45,333 nucleotides of DNA, from contig CAADVD010000041.1 in the NCBI GenBank assembly GCA_900752435.1, positions 1 through 45,333 on the forward strand, in the 5' to 3' direction. A program made the translations under genes and the position numbers. Shown here piece after piece: positions 1-7,301 of this stretch (positions are counted from its first letter, which is position 1; the number at the start of each line of letters is the position of its first letter). The notes below the pieces were generated by a model that searched no databases, had not been told where the DNA came from, and saw only the letters and a program-made list of their open reading frames with translations. The DNA comes from Oscillospiraceae bacterium. Lineage in GTDB: Bacteria; Bacillota; Clostridia; Oscillospirales; Ruminococcaceae.

Positions 1-82
1 CCTCCATAAAGACCGCACGGCGCACCGCAAAACACTGCTCCCGTTCTTCCTCCGTTGTAATCCATAAATATCCGCCCAGCAT
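1..82 (-). CDS. GNAT family N-acetyltransferase, N-terminal part (cut by window edge)
   Basis: Only the first 27 codons are in the window, read leftward from an ATG at 82. A purine-rich GAGGG ribosome site lies about nine bases upstream. The translated start contains the stretch CFAVRRAVFME, which matches the first helix of GNAT acetyltransferases (the V-R-x-x-V-F-x-x-E pattern at the beginning of the acyl-CoA-binding fold). GNAT enzymes transfer an acetyl group from acetyl-CoA to amines or protein N-termini; the substrate cannot be told from this fragment. It is divergent from the mazF gene, with about 200 bases between the two starts. Confidence 0.6.
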   Translation of the reverse strand, partial: MLGGYLWITTEEEREQCFAVRRAVFME

Positions 83-286
83 TGCTTTTCCCTCTTTTTA
101 CTTCCGATATTTTTATATTTTTTGGTTATTTAACATTACTATACCACAATTCATATACTATCGTAAAGGCTGTTTGTTCAAAAATCCGCCGTCTCTTCTC
201 CGGACGGTGAATAAACCGAGCCGTTTTGCTCAACAATAAAGTTGTCCAAAACAAAAAGGAAAACAACATCAGATAGGAGTGTTCGT

Positions 287-637
287 ATGTCTGTCAAACG
301 AGGAGAAATTTACTACGCTGATTTGAGTCCCGTCGTCGGCTCGGAGCAAGGCGGCGTGCGCCCAGTGCTGATTGTGCAAAACGACATGGGCAACAAGCAC
401 AGTCCAACCGTGATTGCCGCGGCCATCACCAGCCAGCGCGATAAATCCAAGCTTCCGACCCACATTGAAGTGCCGGCGCAGGAATGCGGATTGTCCAAGA
501 ATTCCATCATTCTATTGGAACAAATCCGCACCATTGACAAACGACGCTTAAAAGAAAAAATGGGCATGCTGGATGAGCGCTCCATGAACCAAGTCAACAA
601 CGCCCTTTCCGTGAGCTTCGGTCTTGATACCATGTAA
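287..637 (+). CDS. mazF: MazF/EndoA-type mRNA interferase (PemK family toxin)
   Basis: A 116-residue PemK/MazF-family endoribonuclease, which cleaves single-stranded mRNA at short sequence motifs. The N-terminus shows the family signature RGEIYYADLSPVVGSEQGG followed by RPVLIVQND, and the length is that of Bacillus EndoA (about 116 residues). The open frame extends upstream to 242, but the start chosen is the ATG at 287 because GGAG at 276-279 lies seven bases before it and the family begins with M-x-V-K-R-G. In Bacillus and many Clostridia the gene is preceded by a small antitoxin gene (mazE/ndoAI); here the 200 bases upstream hold no such frame, so the toxin looks orphan. A terminator follows. 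The family assignment is firm; toxicity is inferred. Confidence 0.92.
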   Translation: MSVKRGEIYYADLSPVVGSEQGGVRPVLIVQNDMGNKHSPTVIAAAITSQRDKSKLPTHIEVPAQECGLSKNSIILLEQIRTIDKRRLKEKMGMLDERSMNQVNNALSVSFGLDTM

Positions 638-680
638 TTGGGCTACATAGGCCGGATTTAAATTGCAAATTGCAAATTAT

Positions 681-710
681 TCACCGATGTAAAGTCGGTG
701 CGATTTTTTG
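681..710 (+). terminator. Intrinsic terminator after mazF
   Basis: CACCGA and TCGGTG form a six-pair stem around a seven-base loop, followed by a run of T (cgattttttg). It overlaps the inner part of the left inverted repeat of the element at 659-1174, so the element may have supplied the terminator. Confidence 0.6.
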
Positions 711-819
711 TTTTCAGATGCTCGGAATTTTTGTTTGGTGTGTCTTGCACGCCCTCTTTTGGAAACTAAATAATCTTACATTCACACATACAATTGAAAT
801 TTTCTCCATCCCCCTGTAG

Positions 820-841
820 GGTTCGATGCCCACATCGAACC
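820..841. repeat. Perfect palindromic unit, 9-bp stem
   Basis: GGTTCGATG, loop CCCA, CATCGAACC: a perfect nine-pair stem inside the inverted-repeat element. No T-run follows, so it is not a normal terminator. It looks like an interspersed palindromic unit. Confidence 0.6.
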
Positions 842-877
842 GTTTTCCGCACAATTATTAGATTTTGCCTTATAACC

Positions 878-896
878 GGACGCGCATTGCGCGTCC
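878..896. repeat. GC-rich palindromic unit, 8-bp stem
   Basis: GGACGCGC, loop ATT, GCGCGTCC. It is GC-rich in an otherwise AT-rich stretch. The left arm with its flank (ccGGACGCG) recurs at the right edge of the window near 45304-45311. Confidence 0.6.
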
Positions 897-976
897 CACG
901 GTCGTTTTAAACAAAATATGAAATTTTATTTTGTGCATTTCTACAAATATTCAGATTTGCCTCAAAATTTTTCTCC

Positions 977-1029
977 AAAGTTGCACGTTCGCGTGCAACT
1001 TTTTGCCCATTTCGAGGGTATAGTGAAGG
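977..1029. repeat. Dispersed hairpin repeat, copy 1
   Basis: An 11-pair stem AAAGTTGCACG / CGTGCAACTTT around TTCG, followed by TTGCCCATTTCGAGGG and then TATAGTGAAGG. The same stem, tail and spacing recur at 30122-30176 next to dnaA, with an added G:C pair in the stem. The order (inverted repeat, then a conserved single-strand tail) resembles nick sites or IS200/REP-type ends, but its function is unknown. Confidence 0.75.
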
Positions 1030-1151
1030 AATAAACCTCATCGTTACAAATTGAAAAGCAACGCACCAAAGAGACCATTTCCAATACCCCACATCCGAGC
1101 ATCAAACCAAAAATCATCCTCCACTCTCCATCGGTGCATAATTTGCAATTT

Positions 1152-2240
1152 TCAATTTGCAATTTGCAATTTTATCTGCTGATATTTCTCGTCCATCCGG
1201 TCAAAGTCCATATTCGGGATATACAGCTTTTCCAGTTCATCGTGCGTTTCTTTTGCCTTTTCGAGCATCCGCACACCTTCGCGGAGCAATTCGTTTGCCG
1301 TTTTGCGGTAAAAGCTGAGCTTTTGCTTTTTGATGCGGAAAATTTCCAAATCGATAAAACGGGTCACATTCATGACCTTATACGGTACGATGCTGTCCAT
1401 CATCATAAAGCGGTTAACCGTAACAAATGCCAAATCAAGCTCCGGAATCAACAGCGCTTCCAGCTCCGTTTCAGGCTTGAAGGCAGAATAACAGCTATAA
1501 AAGGAGTAGCCGCGCTCCTGCAATTCTTCGCGCAGCAATCCGAGCAGTACAGGCGTGCAAACGCGATATTCATCGTGGATAAACCAGACCCGACTGCAAA
1601 GCGTGCGTATTGTATCTTCATAAGTGACCAAGCCTTGTGGTGTAAATGCACTGAGCAGACGAATTTTTTCACCGTCTGTTTCGGTCGGTTTTCGGCGAAA
1701 TTCCTTTTTGGCCATGCGGGCAACCGTCTTTTTCATCTTCTCCTGGTCGATAAACGGCCGAATCATATTGCGGTTGGCCTCCATCAGATTGTTGGCGCAA
1801 CACAGCAGTTCGCAGAATTTATGATGATACCCTGAAATAATTTGAGACAAGGAAACAATCTCCCCCTTGTGACGGCGCACCTTGGTTTCATTGCCGCAGT
1901 CAAGCAGATTTACGATCTGTTCCACAGCCAAAGGATACTTCGGTTCCATGGTATGCGGCGGTGTTCCGTCCACAATGGCCGCGCCGCAATCCGTCAGAAC
2001 CACACCGTCAAGTGAATCTGGATCGGAAGAACAGTGAATTTGCTCCAATAGGGTTTCGCTTTCGGCGTATTCCTCGGCTATGCGGCGCATGAGGCTCGAT
2101 TTTCCTGTTCCCGGTCCGCCTTTTAAAATAATGGGGCGGATGCTTCCATACGGATTTTGAAGCTGGGCAAAATGGGATACGAAGCCGTTTTCTCCATTTG
2201 CACCCAGAAAGAAATGGACGGTTTTTGCAGTTTCGCGCAT
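1152..2240 (-). CDS. P-loop ATPase of the PRK06851 type, function unknown
   Basis: A 362-residue cytoplasmic protein with a clear Walker A motif, GGPGTGKSS, at about residues 41-49, reading like the Firmicutes ATP-binding family known as PRK06851, whose role is not established. No membrane segments or signal peptide are seen. The start at 2240 has a good GGAGG site nine bases upstream. The C-terminus is odd: the last six residues (KLQIAN) and the stop codon lie inside the inverted repeat at 1129-1174, so the original end was probably altered when that element arrived. A minus-oriented terminator hairpin stands about 90 bases before the start codon, with no other leftward gene to use it, so transcription attenuation is plausible. 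Family membership is recognised from overall pattern; function is not assigned. Confidence 0.75.
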   Translation of the reverse strand: MRETAKTVHFFLGANGENGFVSHFAQLQNPYGSIRPIILKGGPGTGKSSLMRRIAEEYAESETLLEQIHCSSDPDSLDGVVLTDCGAAIVDGTPPHTMEPKYPLAVEQIVNLLDCGNETKVRRHKGEIVSLSQIISGYHHKFCELLCCANNLMEANRNMIRPFIDQEKMKKTVARMAKKEFRRKPTETDGEKIRLLSAFTPQGLVTYEDTIRTLCSRVWFIHDEYRVCTPVLLGLLREELQERGYSFYSCYSAFKPETELEALLIPELDLAFVTVNRFMMMDSIVPYKVMNVTRFIDLEIFRIKKQKLSFYRKTANELLREGVRMLEKAKETHDELEKLYIPNMDFDRMDEKYQQIKLQIAN

Positions 2241-2330
2241 ATGCGTACCTCCAGACCAATTGGTAAAATTCTTACCCCATCTTATGTCAAATGGGTTGTT
2301 CTGGTTCCATCCGGCGCTTTTTCCGCATGA

Positions 2331-2367
2331 AAAAACAGAACGGAACGCCAGTGTGCTCCGTTCTGCT
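2331..2367 (-). terminator. Leader terminator (possible attenuator) upstream of the ATPase gene
   Basis: On the minus strand CAGAACGGA and TCCGTTCTG form a nine-pair stem with a 12-base loop, followed by TTTTTT. The nearest upstream gene (MarR, 2605) runs the other way, so the only leftward transcript crossing this hairpin is the leader of the ATPase gene. No antiterminator pairing was found by eye. Confidence 0.5.
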
Positions 2368-2527
2368 TGAAGAAGAAATAAAAAGTTGTCTGTTGAGATT
2401 TTGCGTAAATTTGTCCGCTTGGTAATTTACTATCCAATTTAAATAATCAAATTTGAGATGGCTTTTGCAGAAAGTTTTCCGGTTTTTAGCCGCAATGTAA
2501 ATTAACCGTGAAATGCATTCTTTTGGA

Positions 2528-2556
2528 TTGACAACGAAATTCAGGGTGTTTATTAT
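2528..2556 (+). promoter_or_regulatory. Sigma-A promoter of marR-ABC operon
   Basis: TTGACA at 2528-2533 and TATTAT at 2551-2556 with 17 bases between them. The MarR start codon is about 50 bases downstream of the -10 element. Confidence 0.8.
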
Positions 2557-2558
2557 AT

Positions 2559-2586
2559 CTATATCAAATATTATTTTGATTATATA
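2559..2586. promoter_or_regulatory. Probable MarR autoregulatory operator
   Basis: An AT-rich inverted repeat with half-sites TATATCAAA and TTTGATTATA about six bases apart, lying immediately after the -10 element at the start of transcription. MarR proteins usually bind such sites and repress their own operon, so binding here would block the promoter. Assignment rests on position and symmetry. Confidence 0.55.
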
Positions 2587-2604
2587 TATCTAAGGAGCGT
2601 TTGT

Positions 2605-3078
2605 ATGAATTCGGCTGAGTTTTGCAGTCAATTACTGCCTTCTATGTACTCTATGAAATCTTATCTGCAAAAACTGGTGGAGCCCCTTGCGCAATCTGCG
2701 GGATTGACGGCTCTGCAAGTATTTGTACTAGGTGCAATTCAAAGCGGCAAAGCCTCTACCGTTGGCCGTCTGAGCAATTTGCTGTTGATCGGTCAAGGAA
2801 ATACGTCCACGATGTGCAAAAACCTGGAGCGTGACGGCTTTCTTGAACGCCGACGCAGCACCAAGGACGAGCGAATCGTGGAGCTGATTCTGACCGAACA
2901 GGGCTTGCAGGCAATGAGACAGATGCATGCACAATTTGAATGCTTCAATCCCATTGTCGAACAAATTTCAGATGAGGAAATGGATTTGATGCTGCAAGGC
3001 TTTGAACAGATGACAAACACCATCAAAAAAATGCTTCACCATCGTCAACAAATTGGAAAGGATGATTCCGCTTGTTAG
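2605..3078 (+). CDS. MarR family transcriptional regulator
   Basis: A 157-residue winged-helix regulator. The centre shows the MarR pattern: a helix-turn-helix around VGRLSNLLLIGQGNTSTMCKNL, then the wing with DGFLERRRSTKDERIVELILTEQG. AAGGAG lies seven bases before the ATG. The stop overlaps the start of the downstream ABC transporter gene, so the two are translationally coupled. A strong promoter and an inverted repeat sit just upstream, which fits autorepression. MarR proteins next to MacB-like exporters usually respond to a toxic compound that the exporter removes; the inducer here is unknown. Confidence 0.9.
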   Translation: MNSAEFCSQLLPSMYSMKSYLQKLVEPLAQSAGLTALQVFVLGAIQSGKASTVGRLSNLLLIGQGNTSTMCKNLERDGFLERRRSTKDERIVELILTEQGLQAMRQMHAQFECFNPIVEQISDEEMDLMLQGFEQMTNTIKKMLHHRQQIGKDDSAC

Positions 3079-5429
3079 AACTCAAACACATCAGTAAAAC
3101 CTATACCGTGGGCGACATCCAAACAAAGGCATTGAAAAACATCAGCGTTTCGTTCCGTGAAAAAGAATTTGTCGCTATTCTGGGTACCAGCGGTTCCGGA
3201 AAAACAACCTGCTTAAACATCATCGGCGGCCTTGACCGCTATGATTCGGGCGATTTGATCATCAAGGGCAAACGCACCAAAAACTTTAAAGACAAGGACT
3301 GGGACGCGTACCGCAACAATTCCATCGGCTTTGTGTTTCAGAGCTACAATTTGATTACGCATTTGAGCATCGTCGCCAACGTGGAGCTGGGCATGACGCT
3401 CAGCGGCGTATCCGCAGAAGAAAAACACAAACGCGCGCTGGAGGTGCTGGAGCAGGTCGGCTTGAAAGAACACTTGCATAAAAAGCCCAACCAGCTTTCC
3501 GGCGGACAGATGCAGCGCGTTGCCATTGCGCGTGCATTGGCCAACGATCCGGAAATTCTGCTGTGTGACGAACCGACCGGTGCGCTGGACACGGCCACCA
3601 GCGTTCAAATCATGGATTTGATCAAAGAAGTTGCCAAAGACCGGCTGGTGATTATGGTCACCCACAATCCAGAGCTGGCCGAACAGTACGCTGACCGCAT
3701 CATTCGTTTCCAAGATGGCGAAATCATCGCTGACAGCAATCCGTATCAAAGCCAAGTTCAGGAAAGCGGGTTCAGTCTAAAAAAGACCAGCATGAATTTC
3801 TTTACCGCGCTGGGATTGTCTTTCAACAACATCCGCACCAAAAAAGGACGCACCTTTTTGACGGCTTTTGCTTCGAGTATTGGCATCATTGGAATTGCGC
3901 TGATTTTGAGCCTGTCGTCCGGTTTTCAGGTGCAGATTGACCAATTCCAGGACGACGCCATGGCGGAATTCCCCATTCTGATTTCGCAATCTGCCACCGA
4001 CATTGATGAAGAGACCATGGAGGAACGACGCGGTGAAATGATGGATTGGATGGCTGGTAAAAGCGAATCCGTGGATTCGGACGAAGTATTCCTCTATGAC
4101 CCGGCTGAAAGCCAAATGGTTCACACCAATGTGTTCAACGATGAATTCATGGACTACTTAAACAACATTGATCCCGAAATCTGCGGAAGCATCGGCTATG
4201 CGAGAATGGTCAACATGAATCTGCTTCGCAAGGTGGATGACACCATTGTTCCAGTATCCGTTAGTACAGGCATTTCCATGGGCGGAAGCGATACAGCCAG
4301 CATCACGAGTATGGATGGAGTCGGGCTTTATTCTTATCCAAAAGAACTGGACAGCGAAAGCGAAAGCTATCTCGAACAAAACTATGAAGTGATCGCCGGC
4401 GATTATCCGGCAGAAAAAACAGATTTGGTGCTGGTCGTGGACAGCCAGAACCGCATTAATTTTAATGCCCTCAAAAATTTGGGATTTGAAACCGATAACG
4501 TGGACAGCATCGATTTTGACGATATTGTGGGAACGGAACTGAAGCTGATTCCCAACGACAGCTATTATGTAAAAACAGAATTCGGTACGTATCTGCCCAA
4601 CACGGATTATGAGGCCATGTACAACAACGCTGACTGCACCACGCTGAAAATCTCCGGCATTGTACGGCTAAAACCGGATGTCAGCATGGGTGTGCTGGCC
4701 AGCGGAATTGTCTACAGTGATGAGCTGGTGCAGGATATCATTGATGATTCCATCAATTCCGACATTGTGAAAGCACAAGAAAAGGCAGATTACAACATCA
4801 TGAACCGGGAGGAGCTGAGCGCCGAGAAAAAGGAACAGTTTTTGTCCTATCTGGGCGGCGATGAGACTCCGTTTATGATTATGCTGTATCCAAACAATTT
4901 TGAAAGCAAAAACGCGGTTGTGGATTATCTGGATGCTTACAACAACGGAAAAGACAAAGAAGATGTGATTCTATATACCGATTTGGCGGAAACCATTTCG
5001 GAAATGACCAGCGGCATCATGGACGGAATCACGCTGGTGTTGATTGCGTTTGCCGGAATCTCGCTGGTTGTCAGCCTGATTATGATTTGCATCATCACCT
5101 ATACCTCCGTGTTGGAGCGCACCAAGGAAATTGGTATCCTTAAAGCGTTGGGCGCACGAAAGAAGGATATCACTCGTGTGTTTGATGCGGAAACCTGTAT
5201 TTTGGGTGTGTTCTCCGGTGCGCTGGGCATTGTGATTGCCTGGGCTTGCACATTCCCCATCAACAGTTTCATTGAAAACAGCACCGGTTTGGAAAATGTC
5301 TCCCAATTGCAGCCTGCTCATGCAATTATGCTGATTGTGATCAGTACGGTATTGACGATGCTGGGCGGACACATTCCAGCGAAAATGGCTTCCCGCAAAG
5401 ATGCGGTAGAAGCTCTGCGCTCTGAATAA
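3072..5429 (+). CDS. MacB-like ABC transporter, fused ATPase and FtsX-type permease
   Basis: A 785-residue fusion. Residues 1-225 are an ABC ATPase: Walker A GTSGSGKTT at 38-46, signature LSGGQ at 143-147, Walker B ILLCDEPTGALD at 163-174 and the switch His at 199. A first membrane helix at about 263-284 is followed by a large external domain of roughly 350 residues, then three helices of an FtsX-like core (from GITLVLIAFAGISLVVSLIM onward). This is the MacB/LolCDE mechanotransmission type, which exports peptides, antibiotics or lipid-linked substrates. The start is TTG at 3072, overlapping the marR stop, with GGAAAGG upstream. Being the only partner of a MarR repressor, it is probably a stress- or antibiotic-induced exporter. 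The substrate is unknown. Confidence 0.9.
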   Translation: MLELKHISKTYTVGDIQTKALKNISVSFREKEFVAILGTSGSGKTTCLNIIGGLDRYDSGDLIIKGKRTKNFKDKDWDAYRNNSIGFVFQSYNLITHLSIVANVELGMTLSGVSAEEKHKRALEVLEQVGLKEHLHKKPNQLSGGQMQRVAIARALANDPEILLCDEPTGALDTATSVQIMDLIKEVAKDRLVIMVTHNPELAEQYADRIIRFQDGEIIADSNPYQSQVQESGFSLKKTSMNFFTALGLSFNNIRTKKGRTFLTAFASSIGIIGIALILSLSSGFQVQIDQFQDDAMAEFPILISQSATDIDEETMEERRGEMMDWMAGKSESVDSDEVFLYDPAESQMVHTNVFNDEFMDYLNNIDPEICGSIGYARMVNMNLLRKVDDTIVPVSVSTGISMGGSDTASITSMDGVGLYSYPKELDSESESYLEQNYEVIAGDYPAEKTDLVLVVDSQNRINFNALKNLGFETDNVDSIDFDDIVGTELKLIPNDSYYVKTEFGTYLPNTDYEAMYNNADCTTLKISGIVRLKPDVSMGVLASGIVYSDELVQDIIDDSINSDIVKAQEKADYNIMNREELSAEKKEQFLSYLGGDETPFMIMLYPNNFESKNAVVDYLDAYNNGKDKEDVILYTDLAETISEMTSGIMDGITLVLIAFAGISLVVSLIMICIITYTSVLERTKEIGILKALGARKKDITRVFDAETCILGVFSGALGIVIAWACTFPINSFIENSTGLENVSQLQPAHAIMLIVISTVLTMLGGHIPAKMASRKDAVEALRSE

Positions 5430-5438
5430 ACACACAAT

Positions 5439-5474
5439 AAAAAGTGCGAAATCTTTTGGTTTCGCACTTTTTTT
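5439..5474 (+). terminator. Intrinsic terminator after ABC transporter
   Basis: AAAAAGTGCGAAA pairs with TTTCGCACTTTTT across a short loop and ends in a long T-run. The A-rich 5' arm makes it bidirectional. Confidence 0.85.
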
Positions 5475-5512
5475 AACGCTGGAAATAACGCACACAAAAT
5501 GATATGCATTGT

Positions 5513-5579
5513 ACTTAAGAAAATCTTAAGGTTATTCTAATTTAGGATTAAAGTCTCCTTTTTTCATTTCCGTTATACT
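5513..5579 (+). promoter_or_regulatory. Four-repeat response-regulator promoter of the vanY-vanRS-like operon
   Basis: Related hexamers (ACTTAA, TCTTAA, TCTAAT, GATTAA) start at 5513, 5524, 5536 and 5546, spaced 11, 12 and 10 bases. A -10 element TATACT is at 5574-5579. The arrangement and the distance to the -10 are identical to those at 10264-10330. Direct repeats with about 11-base spacing are typical sites of OmpR/VanR-type response regulators; the operon itself encodes one. Confidence 0.7.
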
Positions 5580-5612
5580 GAAATCATTGAAAGATAACGG
5601 GAGGAATTTTTT

Positions 5613-6584
5613 GTGTCTGCCGCACGCCCTGCACAAAAGAAACGACGGGTTCGATGGAACCGGATATTGACCGCATTGGCCATTTTGGTGTTTTTGATTT
5701 GTTTCACGGTTTATCTAGTCGGTTTGATGCCAAAATGGAAATTTCCCTTTTCGGTTTTTTCCTCGCAAATGCCCAATGGCCACACGCAGATTGCCGGTGC
5801 AAGGGGCATTGCCATTTTGGATGACACAACAATGTGCATGCAGGAGGATCTTTCCTCCGGTAATTTGATTCTGGTGAATCATGAATATGCTTACCGTCAA
5901 ACGCCCAATGTGGAATCCATCTACGACAACAAAACGGAGGGATATGCGGTGGTGGATTATGAGGTTTCCCTGAATGCAGAGGCCATTGCGGCACTCAATC
6001 GGATGATGGGCGATTTTTATGCGGCTACCGGCAAGGACGATGTAACCGTAATCAGCGGTTACCGTGATTGCAATACGCAGGAATCGCTTTATCAAGACGA
6101 TTTGAATCAAACCGGTCTGTCCTACTCCACGCTGGTTTCCAAACCCGGTTACAGCGAGCACCATACGGGTTTGGCACTGGACGTGGGCTTTTTGGAGAGT
6201 GGACGCTCCTTCGATGGGAAAGGCGCTTATGCGTGGATGGGCGAACATTGTTCGGCGTATGGTTTTGTGGTAAGATATAAGGGAGAAAAAACGGATCTGA
6301 CCCAAATTGATGATGAACCCTGGCATTTCCGCTATGTGGGATTGCCGCATGCTGAAATTATGGAGAGCAAGGGCTATTGTCTGGAAGAGTATTTGGACTT
6401 TCTTCAAACCTTTCCGGCAGACAGCGAGCATTTGCTGGTGACGGACAGCCAAGACAACCGCTACGAAATCTATTACACCGCCGCTTCTCCGGACGGCACA
6501 GCGCTGGCGGTTCCTTCGGATTGCGATTATACGATTTCGGGCGATAACATGGATGGTTTTATTGTCACCGTGTCTCTTCCCTGA
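5613..6584 (+). CDS. VanY-like D-Ala-D-Ala carboxypeptidase, membrane anchored
   Basis: A 323-residue peptidase of family M15B, which removes the terminal D-alanine from peptidoglycan stem peptides. A single membrane helix at about residues 18-40 after a basic N-terminus places the catalytic part outside the membrane. The zinc-site motif SEHHTGLALDVG gives H183 and D190, and EPWHFRYVG gives the catalytic E235 and zinc ligand H238. The start is GTG with GGAGG about eight bases upstream. It is first in an operon with a VanR-like regulator and VanS-like kinase, behind a promoter with four direct repeats. No vanHAX ligase genes are present, so this is a wall-remodelling unit and not a glycopeptide-resistance cluster. 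Confidence 0.9.
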   Translation: MSAARPAQKKRRVRWNRILTALAILVFLICFTVYLVGLMPKWKFPFSVFSSQMPNGHTQIAGARGIAILDDTTMCMQEDLSSGNLILVNHEYAYRQTPNVESIYDNKTEGYAVVDYEVSLNAEAIAALNRMMGDFYAATGKDDVTVISGYRDCNTQESLYQDDLNQTGLSYSTLVSKPGYSEHHTGLALDVGFLESGRSFDGKGAYAWMGEHCSAYGFVVRYKGEKTDLTQIDDEPWHFRYVGLPHAEIMESKGYCLEEYLDFLQTFPADSEHLLVTDSQDNRYEIYYTAASPDGTALAVPSDCDYTISGDNMDGFIVTVSLP

Positions 6585-6608
6585 AAACAGCAAAGGATGC
6601 GCAGAAAC

Positions 6609-7301
6609 ATGAATATTTTAATTGTAGATGACGAAAAAGAAATTGCCGACTTGGTGGAGCTGTATCTGGTGAACGAGGGCTACACCGTATACAAATATTA
6701 TCATCCCGGCGAGGCGCTGGCGTGCATTCGGCGCGAATCGTTGGATTTGGCCATTTTGGATGTGATGATGCCGGATATTGACGGTTTTGAGCTGTGCCGG
6801 ATCATTCGGGAATCGCATACTTATCCAGTGATTATGCTCACGGCTAAAGTGGAGGATTTGGACAAAATCAACGGGCTTACCATCGGTGCAGACGATTACG
6901 TGACAAAGCCGTTCAATCCCTTGGAGGTGGTCGCGCGCGTCAAGGCACAGCTTCGGCGGGCAACGCGTTACAGTTCTTCCCTGCCGCAGGTACAGCAGGA
7001 CGAATGCGTGGATTTTGCCGGATTGTTTATGAATAAAACCACACATGAATGCGTGTACAACGAACGAAAACTCAAGCTGACACCGACGGAATTCTCCATC
7101 CTGTGGCTGTTGGCAAAAAACCGCGGCGAGGTCATCAGCTCCGAACGGCTGTTTGAGGAAGTTTGGGGTGAAAAGTATTTGGACAGCAACAACACGGTGA
7201 TGGTGCACATCCGCCACATTCGCGAAAAGATGGGCGAACCAGTCGGCAAGCCGAAATTGATTAAAACTGTGTGGGGAGTGGGGTATCAGATTGAAAAATA
7301 A
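6609..7301 (+). CDS. VanR-like response regulator (OmpR family)
   Basis: About 230 residues. The N-terminal receiver domain starts MNILIVDDEKEIADLVELYL and contains the phosphoacceptor Asp51 in LAILDVMMPDIDG and the conserved Lys100 in YVTKPFNP. The C-terminal winged-helix domain (from LKLTPTEFSILWLL to KTVWGVGYQIEK) is of OmpR/PhoB type. The frame is open from an ATG at 6597, but 6609 is preferred because AAAGG then lies about 12 bases upstream and the family begins at this Met. It lies 24 bases after vanY and overlaps the kinase gene. It probably binds the four-repeat promoters at 5513 and 10264. Confidence 0.92.
   Translation: MNILIVDDEKEIADLVELYLVNEGYTVYKYYHPGEALACIRRESLDLAILDVMMPDIDGFELCRIIRESHTYPVIMLTAKVEDLDKINGLTIGADDYVTKPFNPLEVVARVKAQLRRATRYSSSLPQVQQDECVDFAGLFMNKTTHECVYNERKLKLTPTEFSILWLLAKNRGEVISSERLFEEVWGEKYLDSNNTVMVHIRHIREKMGEPVGKPKLIKTVWGVGYQIEK

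Larger units (their letters stand above)
659..1174. mobile_element. MITE-like element with terminal inverted repeats, no coding capacity
   Basis: The left end (659-689) has two tandem AATTGCAA units followed by attaTtCACCGATG. The complement of the right end (1129-1174) has the same order with one additional GCAAATTGAAA-type unit, then attaTgCACCGATG. The two ends are therefore inverted copies of about 30-45 bases. The interior has no convincing gene, but it holds three separate hairpins (820-841, 878-896, 977-1002). The right end runs into the 3' end of the ATPase gene and supplies its last six codons and stop. Whether it was moved by a transposase in trans or is a degenerate repeat of another kind cannot be told from one copy. 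Confidence 0.6.

Noticed and set aside
962..1162. Small frame beginning MQIENCKLCTDGEW
   Set aside because: It is made of the inverted-repeat sequence read in another frame; no ribosome site and no conserved domain.
659..1174. CRISPR array
   Set aside because: The AATTGCAA-type units are directly tandem without unique spacers, and the ends are inverted; no cas genes in the window.
1134..1835. 233-codon open frame on the plus strand
   Set aside because: It lies opposite the P-loop ATPase gene and starts in the inverted repeat (NLQFSICNLQFYL from the repeat); no ribosome site.
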